Source of the DNA: Pratylenchus scribneri | Taxonomy: Eukaryota > Nematoda > Chromadorea > Rhabditida > Pratylenchidae | NCBI GenBank assembly: GCA_030063045.1 | Contig: JAQSEB010000082.1 | Coordinates: 1,984,001-2,048,000, forward strand | DNA: 64,000 nucleotides | Direction of reading: 5' to 3' | In this document: piece by piece, positions 1 to 12,300 of the stretch | How positions within the stretch are numbered: the stretch's first letter is position 1 | Layout: each line of letters starts with the position of its first letter | Notes under the pieces: generated by a model | The model's input: only the letters and a program-made list of their open reading frames with translations | Databases searched by the model: none | What the model was told of the DNA's origin: nothing | Position numbers and translations under genes: made by a program

Positions 1-1034
1 TAAAGCGGCATCTTTCTTTCATTGAATTTCATCCACCGTGCATAAATCGTCTTTAAATTGAAATACCATTTGATGTTTTCCATACCAAACATTTCTTTTC
101 GGCATTTATTTTCACATTTTCTTCAAAGGTTAGTCATAACAATGGAATACATTCATATGGAAGATTTCAAAAACTCTATTATATTTTATAATATTTCAAA
201 AATTTTATTTTATTTTACAGTATAATTTTAATTTTATTCTACTTTCTTTTTGTTCATCTTAAATTACTTTTTATATAATCCCCACTCTCCGCCCATTATT
301 TCATTTTTTTGAATGGACAAGGTCAATTTGATTAAATTCTCGTCGATATTAATGGATCAACAATGTAAATATGAATAGGTATTTTCAAATTTCGAGGGCT
401 TTCATGTGAGCAGGATTGGACTGATGAGATCTTTGAGAGGATTAAAAATAAGTCTGAAGAACAACGATGTTTGTCCTTTGCCCCCGATCATCAATTGTTT
501 TATACGTAGGCTTAAGAACAATTGAAAATGGCTTAATGAAATGAACAACGAATATAGCACGCACAATTACCGCAAAAATCTCATTGAAAATCCCAAAGAT
601 CGGATTTTAAAAGTCCATAGTATTTTATATTTTTATTTTATGCCATCATTATTCAACAAACATTTAAAAATTTGCTGTCTCCATTTGATTTATTTTAATT
701 AATTATTTTTATTAAAAATTTTTATTCTGCAATTTTTGCCTGTCTACCATTCTTCTATATCGTAAAATGTCATTCACTTCACAGACAATTTTTCCTCTTT
801 ATCTTATAAATCCTTCTGGCATTTGCCTAATCCGTTTTTGATGTCCACTTCACCCTTCTGCTGGCGATATTGTTTATTTGTCTTTTTCCCTCTTAATCCT
901 GCCGCCAATTTTTCTAGACTCATTTAAGTTGAGCCATATTCCAATGCCGGCATAAATTTCATTTTTCATTTCGCCGCCTTTAACTCATCAAAAATGAATC
1001 TATTTTATTTTTTAGAAAGGATATAGCAAAAAAG
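1..1034. other. Intergenic DNA upstream of the pepsin-inhibitor-like gene
   Basis: A+T-rich sequence with no open frame I can support. The last bases hold a pyrimidine-rich TTTTTAG acceptor about 20 bases before the ATG at 1035, which would suit a spliced-leader trans-splice site or a 5' UTR intron. Confidence 0.5.
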
Positions 1035-2856
1035 ATGCCTTATTTATTATTTTTTGCCATATTACTTTTGGCCAATATTGTGCCTAGCTCCCAGAATGTT
1101 GGCTATATTGGACCAGCTTGCGCAGTTGTGGTCAGCTTTAAATAATAAAATAATAATTTCATTTTAACTTCATTTTACAAAATACTATTATTTTATTGAT
1201 TATTCAGGAAAACTATTTGTTTATTCATGGGATATTTGTACGTAAATTGGAACCCCAAGAACTTGTTGAATTCTACAAATATGAGGGGGCATTGGCAGTG
1301 CTTCGACAACTGCATGAGGCAGTGGCCGCTGGGTATTGATCATTTAAAATTAAATTATTTCAATCTAAAGACAACTAATTAAATTTAATATAATTAGTTC
1401 AAATTCAAATTCTTTTATTCATAAATTTTTTAATATTTTCGATATTTCAAATTCTATTCATTGAAATTCATGCATTTCTATCATTTTTAGATCGGCCAGT
1501 GTTTCGCCAAATTCCAGCCTTTTGCAAGGCCCTGAAGTGCCGCAATTTTGTAATGGCCTCGATGGGAGCTTGGAAATTGTCCTAAATGGTTGCATTGTGC
1601 GCAAAAATCACGTTTATATGGCCGGAAGAATTGTTCGCCCATTGACCACTTCAGAAAAAGAGAAAATTGATTCGCTAATTCATAAATCAACCGGAGGCAG
1701 TCAACAAATTTGGTTGGATAAATTACCTCAAAAAATGTTAGAAAAATTGCGAGCAAAAAGACAAATTATTGATGAAGCAATTTCGAATGAGACAAAGGAA
1801 AGGTAAAAATGTTAATTTTCGATATTTAAATTTTCTCTCCTTTTTTGTAATTCTAATTCGGCCGATCTACTTCACCGTCCCCAAAATGATATTGCCAATT
1901 TGCTTGGCCATTTTTTGCACATTAATGCATCCGTGGCACAACGTTTTATTCCTCCAATGGATCTTCCGAAATCATCAACTCCATTGGTTGATCGAATCAA
2001 TGAAAGTTTGGTGAAAGAATGGGGCAAAGAAATTGCCAAAACAATTCGAAATAATCGAAGGTCGAAAATATATTATATTAAAATTTAAAATATTTTGGAA
2101 TATTTCATAGAAAAGGCTGAATAACTTTTATAGACCAGAAGGAATTATTTAGTCGTAGAACAGGCAAAATTAGAGGCGGAATTAATTTAGTGCAAAATTG
2201 GGGCAAATAGGCAGAATTAAATTGGGGCAAAGCATACGAAATATGCAGCGAAAAATTTTTTTAATTTTATAAAATTATAATTTAAATCACTTTAGGCGAA
2301 ATTCTCACTCGAATGAGAATTTTGGTCAACAAAATGAACAACAAAAATCTTCTGAAAATCATCACACCCATTTGAGAGATCGACGATTTCTTTCTGTGAA
2401 TCCAACCGAAAATGAATCCAACAGCGATTCATCAATGAAATCCAATTCTCAATATTCTCATCAGCCAAATCCATGGATGGGTCAACAACATTTTCCGGAA
2501 CAAAATTTGAATTATCCAAATAATTTTCCATCAAATTTATTCCAACCAACTGAAAACCATATGCATCCATCTTTATCTGCATTTCAATCTGCTGTAAATC
2601 CACAATATCCTCCAACATATTATAATTTTCCAACTCCACCCATTGGCCAACAACCGGTAAATTTTAATACTACTAAACAATCAATGAAATAATTTAATAA
2701 ATTTTAAAATATATTTTTAAAAAATGAATTATTATTTTTTTATATTTTTAGACATATCCATCGGCGAACGGGAATATCAATATTAAACCAGGCGAGTCGA
2801 TCATTGTTGGTGACCAAACGTATGTGGCCGTTCCAATGATGCCACAATCCACATAA
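1035..2856 (+). CDS. Secreted pepsin-inhibitor-3-like (aspartyl protease inhibitor family) protein, interrupted 3' end
   Basis: Exons 1035-1130, 1208-1332, 1491-1802, an exon ending at 2060, 2296-2656 and 2752-2856. The product begins with a hydrophobic signal peptide (MPYLLFFAILLLANIVPSS). Two copies of the Pepsin-I3 pattern follow: Cys-Val-Val, then a YLFIHGIFVRKLEPQE-like stretch, and later GCIVRKNHVYMAGRIVRPLT followed by a Glu/Lys helix. Family members (Ascaris PI-3, filarial Ov33/Bm33 types) are secreted nematode inhibitors of pepsin-like proteases; inhibition itself is not shown here. The C-terminal third is Gln/Asn/Pro-rich, which is extra to the two-repeat core. Two oddities: the fourth exon is open from 1849 but has no AG before it (a canonical AG at 2005-2006 is in frame yet would drop about 49 coding-like codons), and the frame stops at TAA 2854-2856 although coding-like sequence continues. 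The intron at 2061-2295 holds a relic of the 24-bp minisatellite. Confidence 0.75.
2174..2231 (+). repeat. Two diverged copies of the 24-bp minisatellite unit inside an intron
   Basis: The stretch reads as GGCGGAATTAATTTAGTGCAA followed by a second copy close to the unit GGCAGAATTAAATTGGGGCA. The same unit makes up the large array at 21551-22716. Confidence 0.7.
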
Positions 2857-3559
2857 AATAACCAATCCTCTCAACCAATAATTGGCTTAATGCCTACATT
2901 CAAAACTGAAATCAACACGTGGTCAAATTCATATCAACAATCAGCAGAGGGAATCGCCAATTTTTGGCCACCTCAATCAGAAGAAACAATAAATAATTAT
3001 CAAGGGCAGAATGTTCAACAACAACCGCACCATTTTTCTAGTTATCCAAATAATCCAACAGCAGGTAATTAAAAAACTGATTTAAATTAATTACCGTAAA
3101 TTTCCTTTTAATACCCCATGGGGAATTATTTTTTAACCTCTCAAAAATTGGTAAAGTTAGGGGTCTAATTCCTTAATTTTTGTATCTATTTGTCCTAAAA
3201 TCCAATATGGGATTAGAGAGAGCAGAGAGGGAGATTAAAAGAACATTTACGGTACTGGCATATTATTAAAAAAAATAATAATTTTTTATATTAAAATTTT
3301 CAGCTATTTCTTCCTTCCAAAATCAACAAATACCCCAACATTTTCCATCATATCCATATTATTATCATCAACCGCAATCCTTAAATTCCCCACAACCACA
3401 ACATTATTATCAACAATATCTTTATGGATATGGTGCATTGAATAATAATGCCAATGCCAATGGAGAAGATGGTCATCATGAGGATAAGAAAATGGAGCAT
3501 TCCACTGCTGGAATTGATGAATTACCTAATGAAATTTGCGAAATTCCATCTCCTTTCTG
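2857..3559 (+). pseudogene. In-frame continuation of the pepsin-inhibitor-like gene after a TAA stop
   Basis: Directly after the TAA at 2854-2856 the same frame stays open through 3065, with the same Gln/Asn/Pro-rich composition as upstream. It then joins through a GT-AG intron (donor near 3065, acceptor at 3303) to an exon rich in Tyr, Gln, Pro and His that ends at TGA 3557-3559 (final residues EIPSPF). Either the annotated gene really ends at the TAA and this is decayed 3' coding DNA, or the stop is an error, a null allele or is read through. AATAAA-like signals follow at about 3590. Confidence 0.5.
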
Positions 3560-4827
3560 AAGCCATTTTATTAATTAATTAATGTTAATAAATTTCAATA
3601 AATTATTATAGTAAATTTTATAAATTTAAGTACTGATTTCATCTTTGATTAAATGTAGAAATGCACGTGAAATTCTTGTCAAATTCAGCAAATTTCCGTC
3701 TAATATCCTTTCTTATTTGTGCCTTTTTTTGTCGCCACAATCCAAAGTCCAGAGTCCAGACTATTTTCCGCTTCATCTGCCCAAAATTCTTTCTTCTCTC
3801 ATTTGGAATTCTTCAGCAGCCATTCGCTTACATTCAACATAAAGCTGTAAGTAAAAGCCTATATTGTCTGATGAGAATGGCTAGACAGTAGACCACCTTA
3901 TATTTGGCCAGGCAATGAGAAGCATTGGACTTTGAACCCAAATTTTCCATTAAAATATAATTTAAATATTAGTTGGAATTTCATCGTCGCTTTGATTAGG
4001 CTAAATACATATTTTAGCAGGCAATGTGAAGCATTGAGCTTTGTATACCCAACAGAAATGGCCTAATTTATATTATTTAAATTTTATTTGGATTTGGTAG
4101 CCACTTTTATTAGTAAAATCCACTAATTTAATTTTCTATTTTTTTTTTTAATATTATATTTAATTTCGATTTTCAATCAATGTTGCGCATGCGAAATTAG
4201 GAGGAAATTCTTTAATATTGGCTTGTTTTGATGTAAATATTTTTTAAAAAAAACTTGAAAATTACTTTCATTCTTTAGTCCATTTGAGTGTACCCAGAAA
4301 TGGTCATCCTCAAAGGTACTGTGATTCATTCTTTTCCTCTAATTGTTGCCAAGGAATGGGGGTGGGAAAAAAAGTTGGAATTGGCCTTTGAAAGAAAAAT
4401 GAAACATCCGGATGTGGCAAATGTAAGAATGCGGAACAAGTAGCGCCGAACATAATTATTTCACATGAACAAAATGCTTAGTTATTAGGGGAGAATGATT
4501 TTAAAATAGCCAAATCCAACATTCAGGAATATTTTTTCCTCTCTTTAAAATGTCATTCCTCTCTTATGAAAGGATTTTGTTCTGGCAAAAATTATTTGCC
4601 TCTCATTCCGAAAGTTCACGTGAAATCCCCGATTTAACCCCGCATTTTTCCAAATTCCTCCCACAAAAAATCCTTTCTCCAATACACAATTCTCCTTTCA
4701 TTTTTTTTGTTCCCTTCTGGTGCTTTTTTTGCCACGGTAAAAAAGGAAGAAAGCATTTTTGTTATTTGCACTTTAATAAGCCGCGGTAATGGGAAAAGGG
4801 TAATAGAAGGGGGGGGGGGGGGGATAT

Positions 4828-4867
4828 AAGCGACCGGCTGTCAATAAAGCAGTGGCAGTCGGTCGCC
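4828..4867 (+). other. Hairpin of GCGACCGGCTG arms
   Basis: GCGACCGGCTG is followed after about 15 bases by CAGTCGGTCGC, an 11-bp inverted repeat with one G-T type mismatch. It lies just after a G15 run. It may be a transcribed stem or a short inverted-repeat relic. Confidence 0.4.
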
Positions 4868-6294
4868 TTCCTGCGCCACCCAAATAAATGTCAACAAAAA
4901 TAGGAAATGGAGGAGGCAGGGAGGGGATATTTTCGGCCAACCTCATAATCCTCATATTTCCCATTCCGCCAATTAGCCTCATCCTTCGGGAGCAACGAAA
5001 TTTGCTTATTTTTAAAATAAAATATCAAATAAAACAAAAACAAATACCCAAACTTTCGAATAGTTTTTAACCCAACTGCTGGGGATAACTTTTTTCTATT
5101 CCCTTCATTTTGAGTTTTGACGTAAAATATTCGCCAAAGTTCACGTGAAAAAGCAGCGAAAAGCAATGCAAAGCTGCCTATAAATGATTCGTTTTTTGAG
5201 CTGGTAATTGGAGTCTATAATAAAGTGCGAGCATTAGTGGCTGCACCTCCCCCTTCGTCCTTTTACAGCTTTGCAAATTGGAAATGTCCCCACAAAAATC
5301 ATCGCTCCTCTAAATAATGATCACATTCCCATTATTCAAAAATTCCATATTATTTCGTATTATAAATTGAATGGCCAAATTTCTCAATCAAAATTAAATA
5401 AACCAAAAGGTCAAATAAAGTCTTCACATTTTCTATCCTTTGCATTTTCCTCAACCAAAATTCAATTCTAAAATTAGAATTACTTTAATAAATCTTTTTA
5501 AAAGCAATTAAAAATTATTTTAAAAAAATATTTTAATTACTTTTACCATAATTTTAAAATCGTACCCATTTTTTCCATCATTAGTTTTTCCCAAAATATT
5601 TATTTTAATACTTTTCTTTTTGCAAACACAAATCCGTTCATTCAAATTCAAATTCTCATTTATTCAATTCTTTTAATTCATTTCAATACACTTCCAAAAA
5701 TAATCTTCCCATTACGTTCCCATTTTGCGCACCTTAATATAGCTCCTTTCCTTTCAATCCTTGCCCAAAATTTGTCCATTTTCAAATCCTTCATCTTTCC
5801 CAATCCGCGCACGGATTATTTATGAATGAATTAGCGGAGATGATGTTCACGTGATATTCATTTCCATTTTCCATTCCCAAATGTAAAGAAAGCAGCCAAA
5901 AATCCTTCGAGGCTGGCCGCTGGCGCAAGAAGCAAAATCCTCTTTATAACCAACCGCCTCTCTTTGCTCCTATCTCTCCCTTCCTTGCAATTAAATATTG
6001 CAATGGGTCCAACGACCGTCGTGGAGTACGCCCGTACACATTTTTCAGTCTTCTCGTTTCAGAATTTTAGATACGAAGCACCCATACCATACTCTCTCTT
6101 GTCATCCATCGCCTCATTTTTCGGATATTCTGCCTCTGGGTATGCACGCAACCTAAAAGCTAAAAGGCGAGACAGACGTTGTGTACTGTGTAATGGAATG
6201 GGAAAAGAAGAAAAGAAATAGTGTAGAGGAAAAGAAGCGGCTGGCAGCAAAAGGAGTGGCTGGCAGTAAGTCATTTTGGAGCATTGAGGTATAC

Positions 6295-6326
6295 GACGGC
6301 TGGTTCAAATATATGGACCAGCCGTC
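6295..6326 (+). other. Perfect 10-bp inverted repeat hairpin
   Basis: GACGGCTGGT at 6295-6304 is exactly complementary to ACCAGCCGTC at 6317-6326 with a 12-base A+T-rich loop. The outer bases (GAG before, CTC after) could extend the stem with bulges. Too short a stem for a typical microRNA precursor. Confidence 0.45.
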
Positions 6327-9300
6327 TCTCTAAAAACAGCCGTTCGCTGCCACTACATTCGCTCCATTTCCCTCTAATAAACCCATTCTTTGACTGATGG
6401 GGAGAGAAATACAAAACGACAACCACTATATTCAGTTCATTCCGCTGACTCTAATCTCTATCTTGAAAGCATTAACATCGAGAATAGCTCAATGAAAAAA
6501 CCTCATCTCTGCCTATCGTCCATTCTTTTGTGAATGAGTCGAGAATGAGAAGCGAAAAGGAAGGAAAGAAAGAAGGCGGCTGGCAATAATGCTCTCGCAC
6601 AATTTCTCATCAATAAACTAAATTTCCTCTCTTCCTTTTGTTATATTTGTGACAAACCAATTCCTCTTCTCTTCTTCTTCCTAACTCATCTGTCATCTAT
6701 GACTTCCAGTCCCTGTTGCAAATATTTGCTTATTTTTGGTCGGAATAGGTACTCAAAACTAAAAAATGGGAAAAACAAGCCAAAAATTGTTGTTTTGCTT
6801 TTCATTGTGCCAAAATGAATGGATTGGACATTTTTTTTACCGAGAATCCATTATTTAATTATGCCAATAATTAAGTCTTCCCTTTACTGTCAGCTGATAT
6901 TCCTCTAATTATCTTTTCCATTTCCCTCCATTATTTTGCATATTCATTAAATGAATCCATGCTAAAATTTAGGCAAATATACAATCGCACATAATTCCCC
7001 TTTAATTGGCATTGGCATTCTCTAATACATATTCTCAATTTATCATAAAATTCATCAGATTCATATTCGACCACCTTTACCCATTAATCCATGAATTCAT
7101 CCCAAAATCCCGTGAATTTCCTCCACCTCATTAATAGTAAACAAAACCAGCCAAAAATTGTCCATTTTTGGATCAGAGTACATCGCGATCGCGAATCCAT
7201 CATCCAAACGCACTAAAAAGCAGTCTTCTTGTCGCGCTTCCCAACCATAATTCTGCTGTTTTGTGTTTACTTCTACGGGTTCAGACTATCCAAAAATGGA
7301 TGAAAAGCAAATTGTTAGAATTAACTAGGAAATATTTGTTTTTTTAACTTCGAACTTTTCACTTAAAATAATGGATATTTGACACCAAAAATGGTTGTTG
7401 ATTTTGTCAGACAATGCCATTTGTACTGCCTTTTCAGAGCTAATATTTTTCTTCCGTTCTCTTTAATTTATTCCATTTCTCATAAAATGTCAAGTTATTT
7501 GAATAATTATTTAATCAAATTTTTGTCTCCCCTCATTCTCAATTTTATTTTTTTTTCATCTGCTATTTTTTTTATTGCTCTTCGCTTTTGGCACCAATCC
7601 AACCATTTTTCAACCTTTTCCATTTATTTTCAGCCTTTCCGCGTGCTTTTCCACAAATGTGTTGGGGTTGGGGGTGTTTTCCTGCGGAATTGTTTACAAC
7701 ATTTTCCATTTTGCCTATTTTCCATTATTCCTTTATTTTGGTTCGTCTGAATTTGTTTTCCTTTTAAAGCATTTGACCTATTCAATTCAATGGAAAAAGG
7801 ACAAATTGAAAGAAGGATCATATGGATCAACATTGAGAATTGAGCGTACCACTATTTTAAGTACATAATACATATATTTCGATAAAGTGTTTTTCTTTTG
7901 TCTTGATCTCAATGAGAAATTAGCCAATTCAAGAAAGCGATATAAATATAACATTCGAAAATATATAATTTTTTAAAATTTAAGACACTCCGTAGAAAGC
8001 GGCTTTAATATTATTCTTCACCAGAGATCACACTTTATCATTTCACCGTTGATCATTCTACATTTTTCTTTTTATTTTTAATTTAATTTTGATGGAAGGC
8101 ATTAAAAGGGCAAAAGGCCATATATCGTTGAAATCGAATTAAACGACCTTCCAAAAAAATGAATGAGGGAAGGTCAGCAGATTGGCCAAAACCGCGTCCC
8201 CCAATGCTCAGGCAAATTCACGTGCTCCCAATTCCCCTGCTAATCCTCCCCCTAACTTTTTTCCAAACATTCCACACACCAAAATTGGCCCATTTCCCCG
8301 ATCCCGTGGTGCACCGTGGTTAGGAATAAAATTACCCTTATTCCCTTATTGCCCTTTTATTTGAGCCCTTTCCCAGTTGAAAGGACAAGGATTGCTTTCC
8401 AATTCATTTCAATGAGAATTTCTCTTTTGGAATTTCATGTATCACCATTTTATGGCCATCCCATTCCTTTTTGTCCCCCATCCTTTTATTGCTTTTTCTT
8501 GCCAATTCCCCCTTTATATCGTCATAAGGCCATTCCAATTCCAATGTGCATTTTTGACAAATAAGTATATATTTGATAAAATTTGACCCTACCATTTTAG
8601 AGCCTTTTCCTCCATTTTTTGCCAAATTTGATCACATCTTTAACCGTTGTCATTCCTTATAATCACCTTTCTTTGCTTCAACTTTTCCCTCCAATTTAAA
8701 TGCTTTTTATGGCCATTCTTCCCTCCCATGCGATCTCCGTCCCATTCATTGCTGCCAATTTTCAGTCCCAAAATATTTCTTCACGAGTGAACTTTGTAAT
8801 GTAAAGCAAATTCACCGACTTCCAATTTTATCATTGAGTTTTTTTTTCCCAAATTTAACTGAAATTTTCTCATAAAATCGAATTCCATCCATTGGGTCAT
8901 TCATTTTTTGCCTTTAAATCATAAAAATATATTTCCCATTCCCACCCAATTTGTCAATTTTAATCAGATCATGATTCTTTCTAGAAAAAAAACCAAAAAA
9001 TGGTTCCATTCAATTTGATCATAGATTCACTTAAAATTCTTTTTCTAAAAATGTCCTTCCTCTCATTTTTACCTCGTGCCCGCCTGCATTTCCCCCACTC
9101 AAAATGGAAATACCCTTTCATTTTTGAAGGCGTTAAATTGGACACGTGAGTCTGTTCTTGGCCCTCTTTTTGACTATTTCATTCTTCTTCGTTCAATTGT
9201 TACATCAGGGTAAGGGTAATCAATTAACGTAAAATTGGGCCCCATAGGCGCCATCCTCTTTATGTTCCCTCTATACAATGATCAATTGTCCAATTAATTT

Positions 9301-12300
9301 TGGAATTGAATGGGCCAGAATAAAATGTGAGAATTGAAAGGGGCTGAATGGGCATTTGTTGCGATTACGATTACGTTTTTAGGTTTAATTTAAGTGATTC
9401 TTTGAACCTATTAAGAATTAAATTTAAAAATGAATCGCCTTTCTCCGAATAAATTTTACTAAAATCTGTTGACTTTGATCTACCAACACCGCATATACTC
9501 TTTTTAATTACTCATGGGGAATTATTTTTCAACTTTCCCAAAGTCCGGGAATTTGATGAGTGAGAAATTAAGAAGTATTATATATGGTATCTATTTTCTC
9601 ATAAATAGAATCCGAATTAAATAAAAATGATTCACACTTAGGGCAAAAATTTTCATCAAAAATATGAAAAATTTGAATTATATTTCTATGAATGAACTTA
9701 AATGGGAAAATGGTATCAAATAATAAGCTTTTAAAAATTGAAATATAAGTATGTAAATAACTTTTTTTCCTTGAGGAATTTACTTAATCAAACATTAAAT
9801 AAATACAATACAACTAAATTCCTCCATATCTATTTCTATTTCTTTTCTATTATATTGGCCAACCGCTCATTGATCCACTATAAATTGGGCCATTCCTTTT
9901 TAATTTCCCCAACATCATCCTCATTATTAGTATCATTATCAGTCTCGCGAGAGTAACAAAAATAATGCGCCCCAAACATTCCCATACAGGACTTTGATTT
10001 TTTACATCAATTCAAAAATAAATTTGGACTAAAAAACAATAAATATTTTTTCCCAATTTTAATTATTTACATTTTTCCCATTCCAAATTTGGTCAAACAT
10101 TGCTCATTTTTGGTGGCTTTTATTTTGATTTTCCGTTACTCCACATTTTTGGCTTTTGGTCCTCTTGAATATTTAAAAATAAACTGCGAAGGTTTCAGTA
10201 AAAAAATAGGGTCGAAAATTATAAAAAATTATTTGTCAATTTTATTTAATAAGTCAAACCCACGCATCATTCATGCTTATATAATTCGGTTATTAAAATA
10301 AAGAATTTCTATATTATTAAATGTGCCCTTTTTAACCACTATATTTTCCATCAATTTTCCCCCAAAAATGTTGGGATTTGGGATAGGAAAAGCTGTTCAA
10401 ATTGTGATTAAACTTTAATTTTATTTATTTGTTATAAACAAAAATTATAATAAAAATTCTTTCATTTTAATGGATTAACGCTTTCTTCTCATTTCATTTC
10501 CCTCAATAATTTCACCAGCTTTTCCAAAATTCTATTCATCCCTAATATTCGTCTTATTAAATAAATAAAGCCTAATTTATTGTCCTAAATTTGCCAACAT
10601 TTTCTATGTAAAATAAACAATATTTTTATTTTCCTCAATTCACCTTTCCAAAAATTCCACAGAAAAGGAGGAAATGCTGGTCAAATTGAATGGAGAAATA
10701 AACAAAAAATGGCCATTTTTCCTGGGAATAAAAATAATGCTGTTTGTGCTTATTTATTCATTTTTTGATTACCCCTTACCCGTATTTATTCATCCATATC
10801 CATATTCATTTTCCACCAATTTATAAGCATTTCGCAGATTAAAAATTTATCCGCTGATGAGACTAATAAGCCCTAATATAAACCAGCCACCAAGTTTATC
10901 CTAACCACAATCTATACATAAAATATAAAACCAATTTGAGCTTTTTGAAAGACAAATTTATTCGCCAGATGTACGAGTGGGAATTTTTTGAATATGCAAA
11001 TCCCTACAATTCCAAATAATTTATTTTCTTTATTGCTTTCTCTGTTCACATTCACAATGAAATTTCAAATAAAATTTCTGTTCTCTAAAGTCAAAGACCG
11101 CTATGGCCACAATTTGTGGAATCGAATATGGCGGAAAGAACCCATTAAATAAGGTCTAGCCATTCATTGTCATAGAATAGCACGCGCCTTTCCTTTGTGT
11201 TCTTTCTTTTATGTCTAAAAATACTGCTGAATTCACCCAGCAGCCCTCCAGAATGTCCCTTCGGGGGTCCTATGACCAAAAGGTCCTCGGTCCTCCACAT
11301 ATTTTTTTCATCAAAATTCCAAATTCTCATTCAAAATCCATAATAATCTATAACTCTCAAAGTTTCTTATTTTTTAATCAAATATTCTTTTTAGTTATTT
11401 TTGTTGTTTTAATAAACCTTTCATTTCTCTATTTTCCTAATTATTTGCTTTTTTTTGTTTCCTTTTTTGACATCAAATTGCTAAAAATGAAAAGTCTCGG
11501 TTGGACTCTGATCTTTCCCAACAATTTTTGGACTTAAAAAGGAATTGGCCAATTGCAAATTAGCCAAGGCCATTCTATTAATATTAATCACCTTCATTAT
11601 TCTTTGGAATTCATTCCCCTTCCAGGGACAAGAACTTTTGGGATGAATTTTTTTGTTGAGACCAAAACTCAAAGTCCTCTCATTTTGGCTATCTATTTCC
11701 ATTGTTCCACTCCAATCCATTTTCTTTCCTTATCAATTTATCATTGCCAATCCTTCTTTCTATCGAATTGCCATCAATTTTATTTTTTCTGCCAGCCGGA
11801 TTCCTTTCAATTTGGACTCCGGCTGTCAGCAACATGGGTCCATTTCAATCCGACAGGCTGCCTCTTTTCTTGCCTTTGGCCCCTTGCAATTTTGCTTTAG
11901 CGTTTTTCGCACTTTGTACCCAAGGGACAAAAAGGGGTTTGGGGGGTTAATGTGAACGGAATCGATGGACGGATGGGAATGGGAAATGTAAAAAAATTCA
12001 TTTGGCCCCGTCTATTTGGCCCTCCCCCATTTGGCCCTCTCCCTCATTTTTCTTCTCTTTATAAATTTGTATACTTTTTTGCTTCTTTTGTATTTATTTT
12101 TCGTATTCTCCTTCCAAACTCACTTTGAAATTTATTAAATTTAAATAAATCGGATGAAATTGGTTCAATATTTTAATATTTTTGGCCATAATTCAGAGAA
12201 GAAACAATCAATGCTTTGCCATAGTGAAGTCCAAAAATTGCATTTAGAATTTTATTCTTTTAACTAATGTTTCTATAGTCAAAAAATCAAAATGCATTTA

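Noticed and set aside
7379..7868. Hydrophobic 97-123-codon plus-strand frames
   Set aside because: Composition is what T-rich DNA gives (Phe, Leu, Ile, Ser); no splice partners, no motif.
11553..11955. Three overlapping plus-strand frames of 80-115 codons
   Set aside because: All three frames are open at once, which marks low stop density, not a gene. No recognisable motif.
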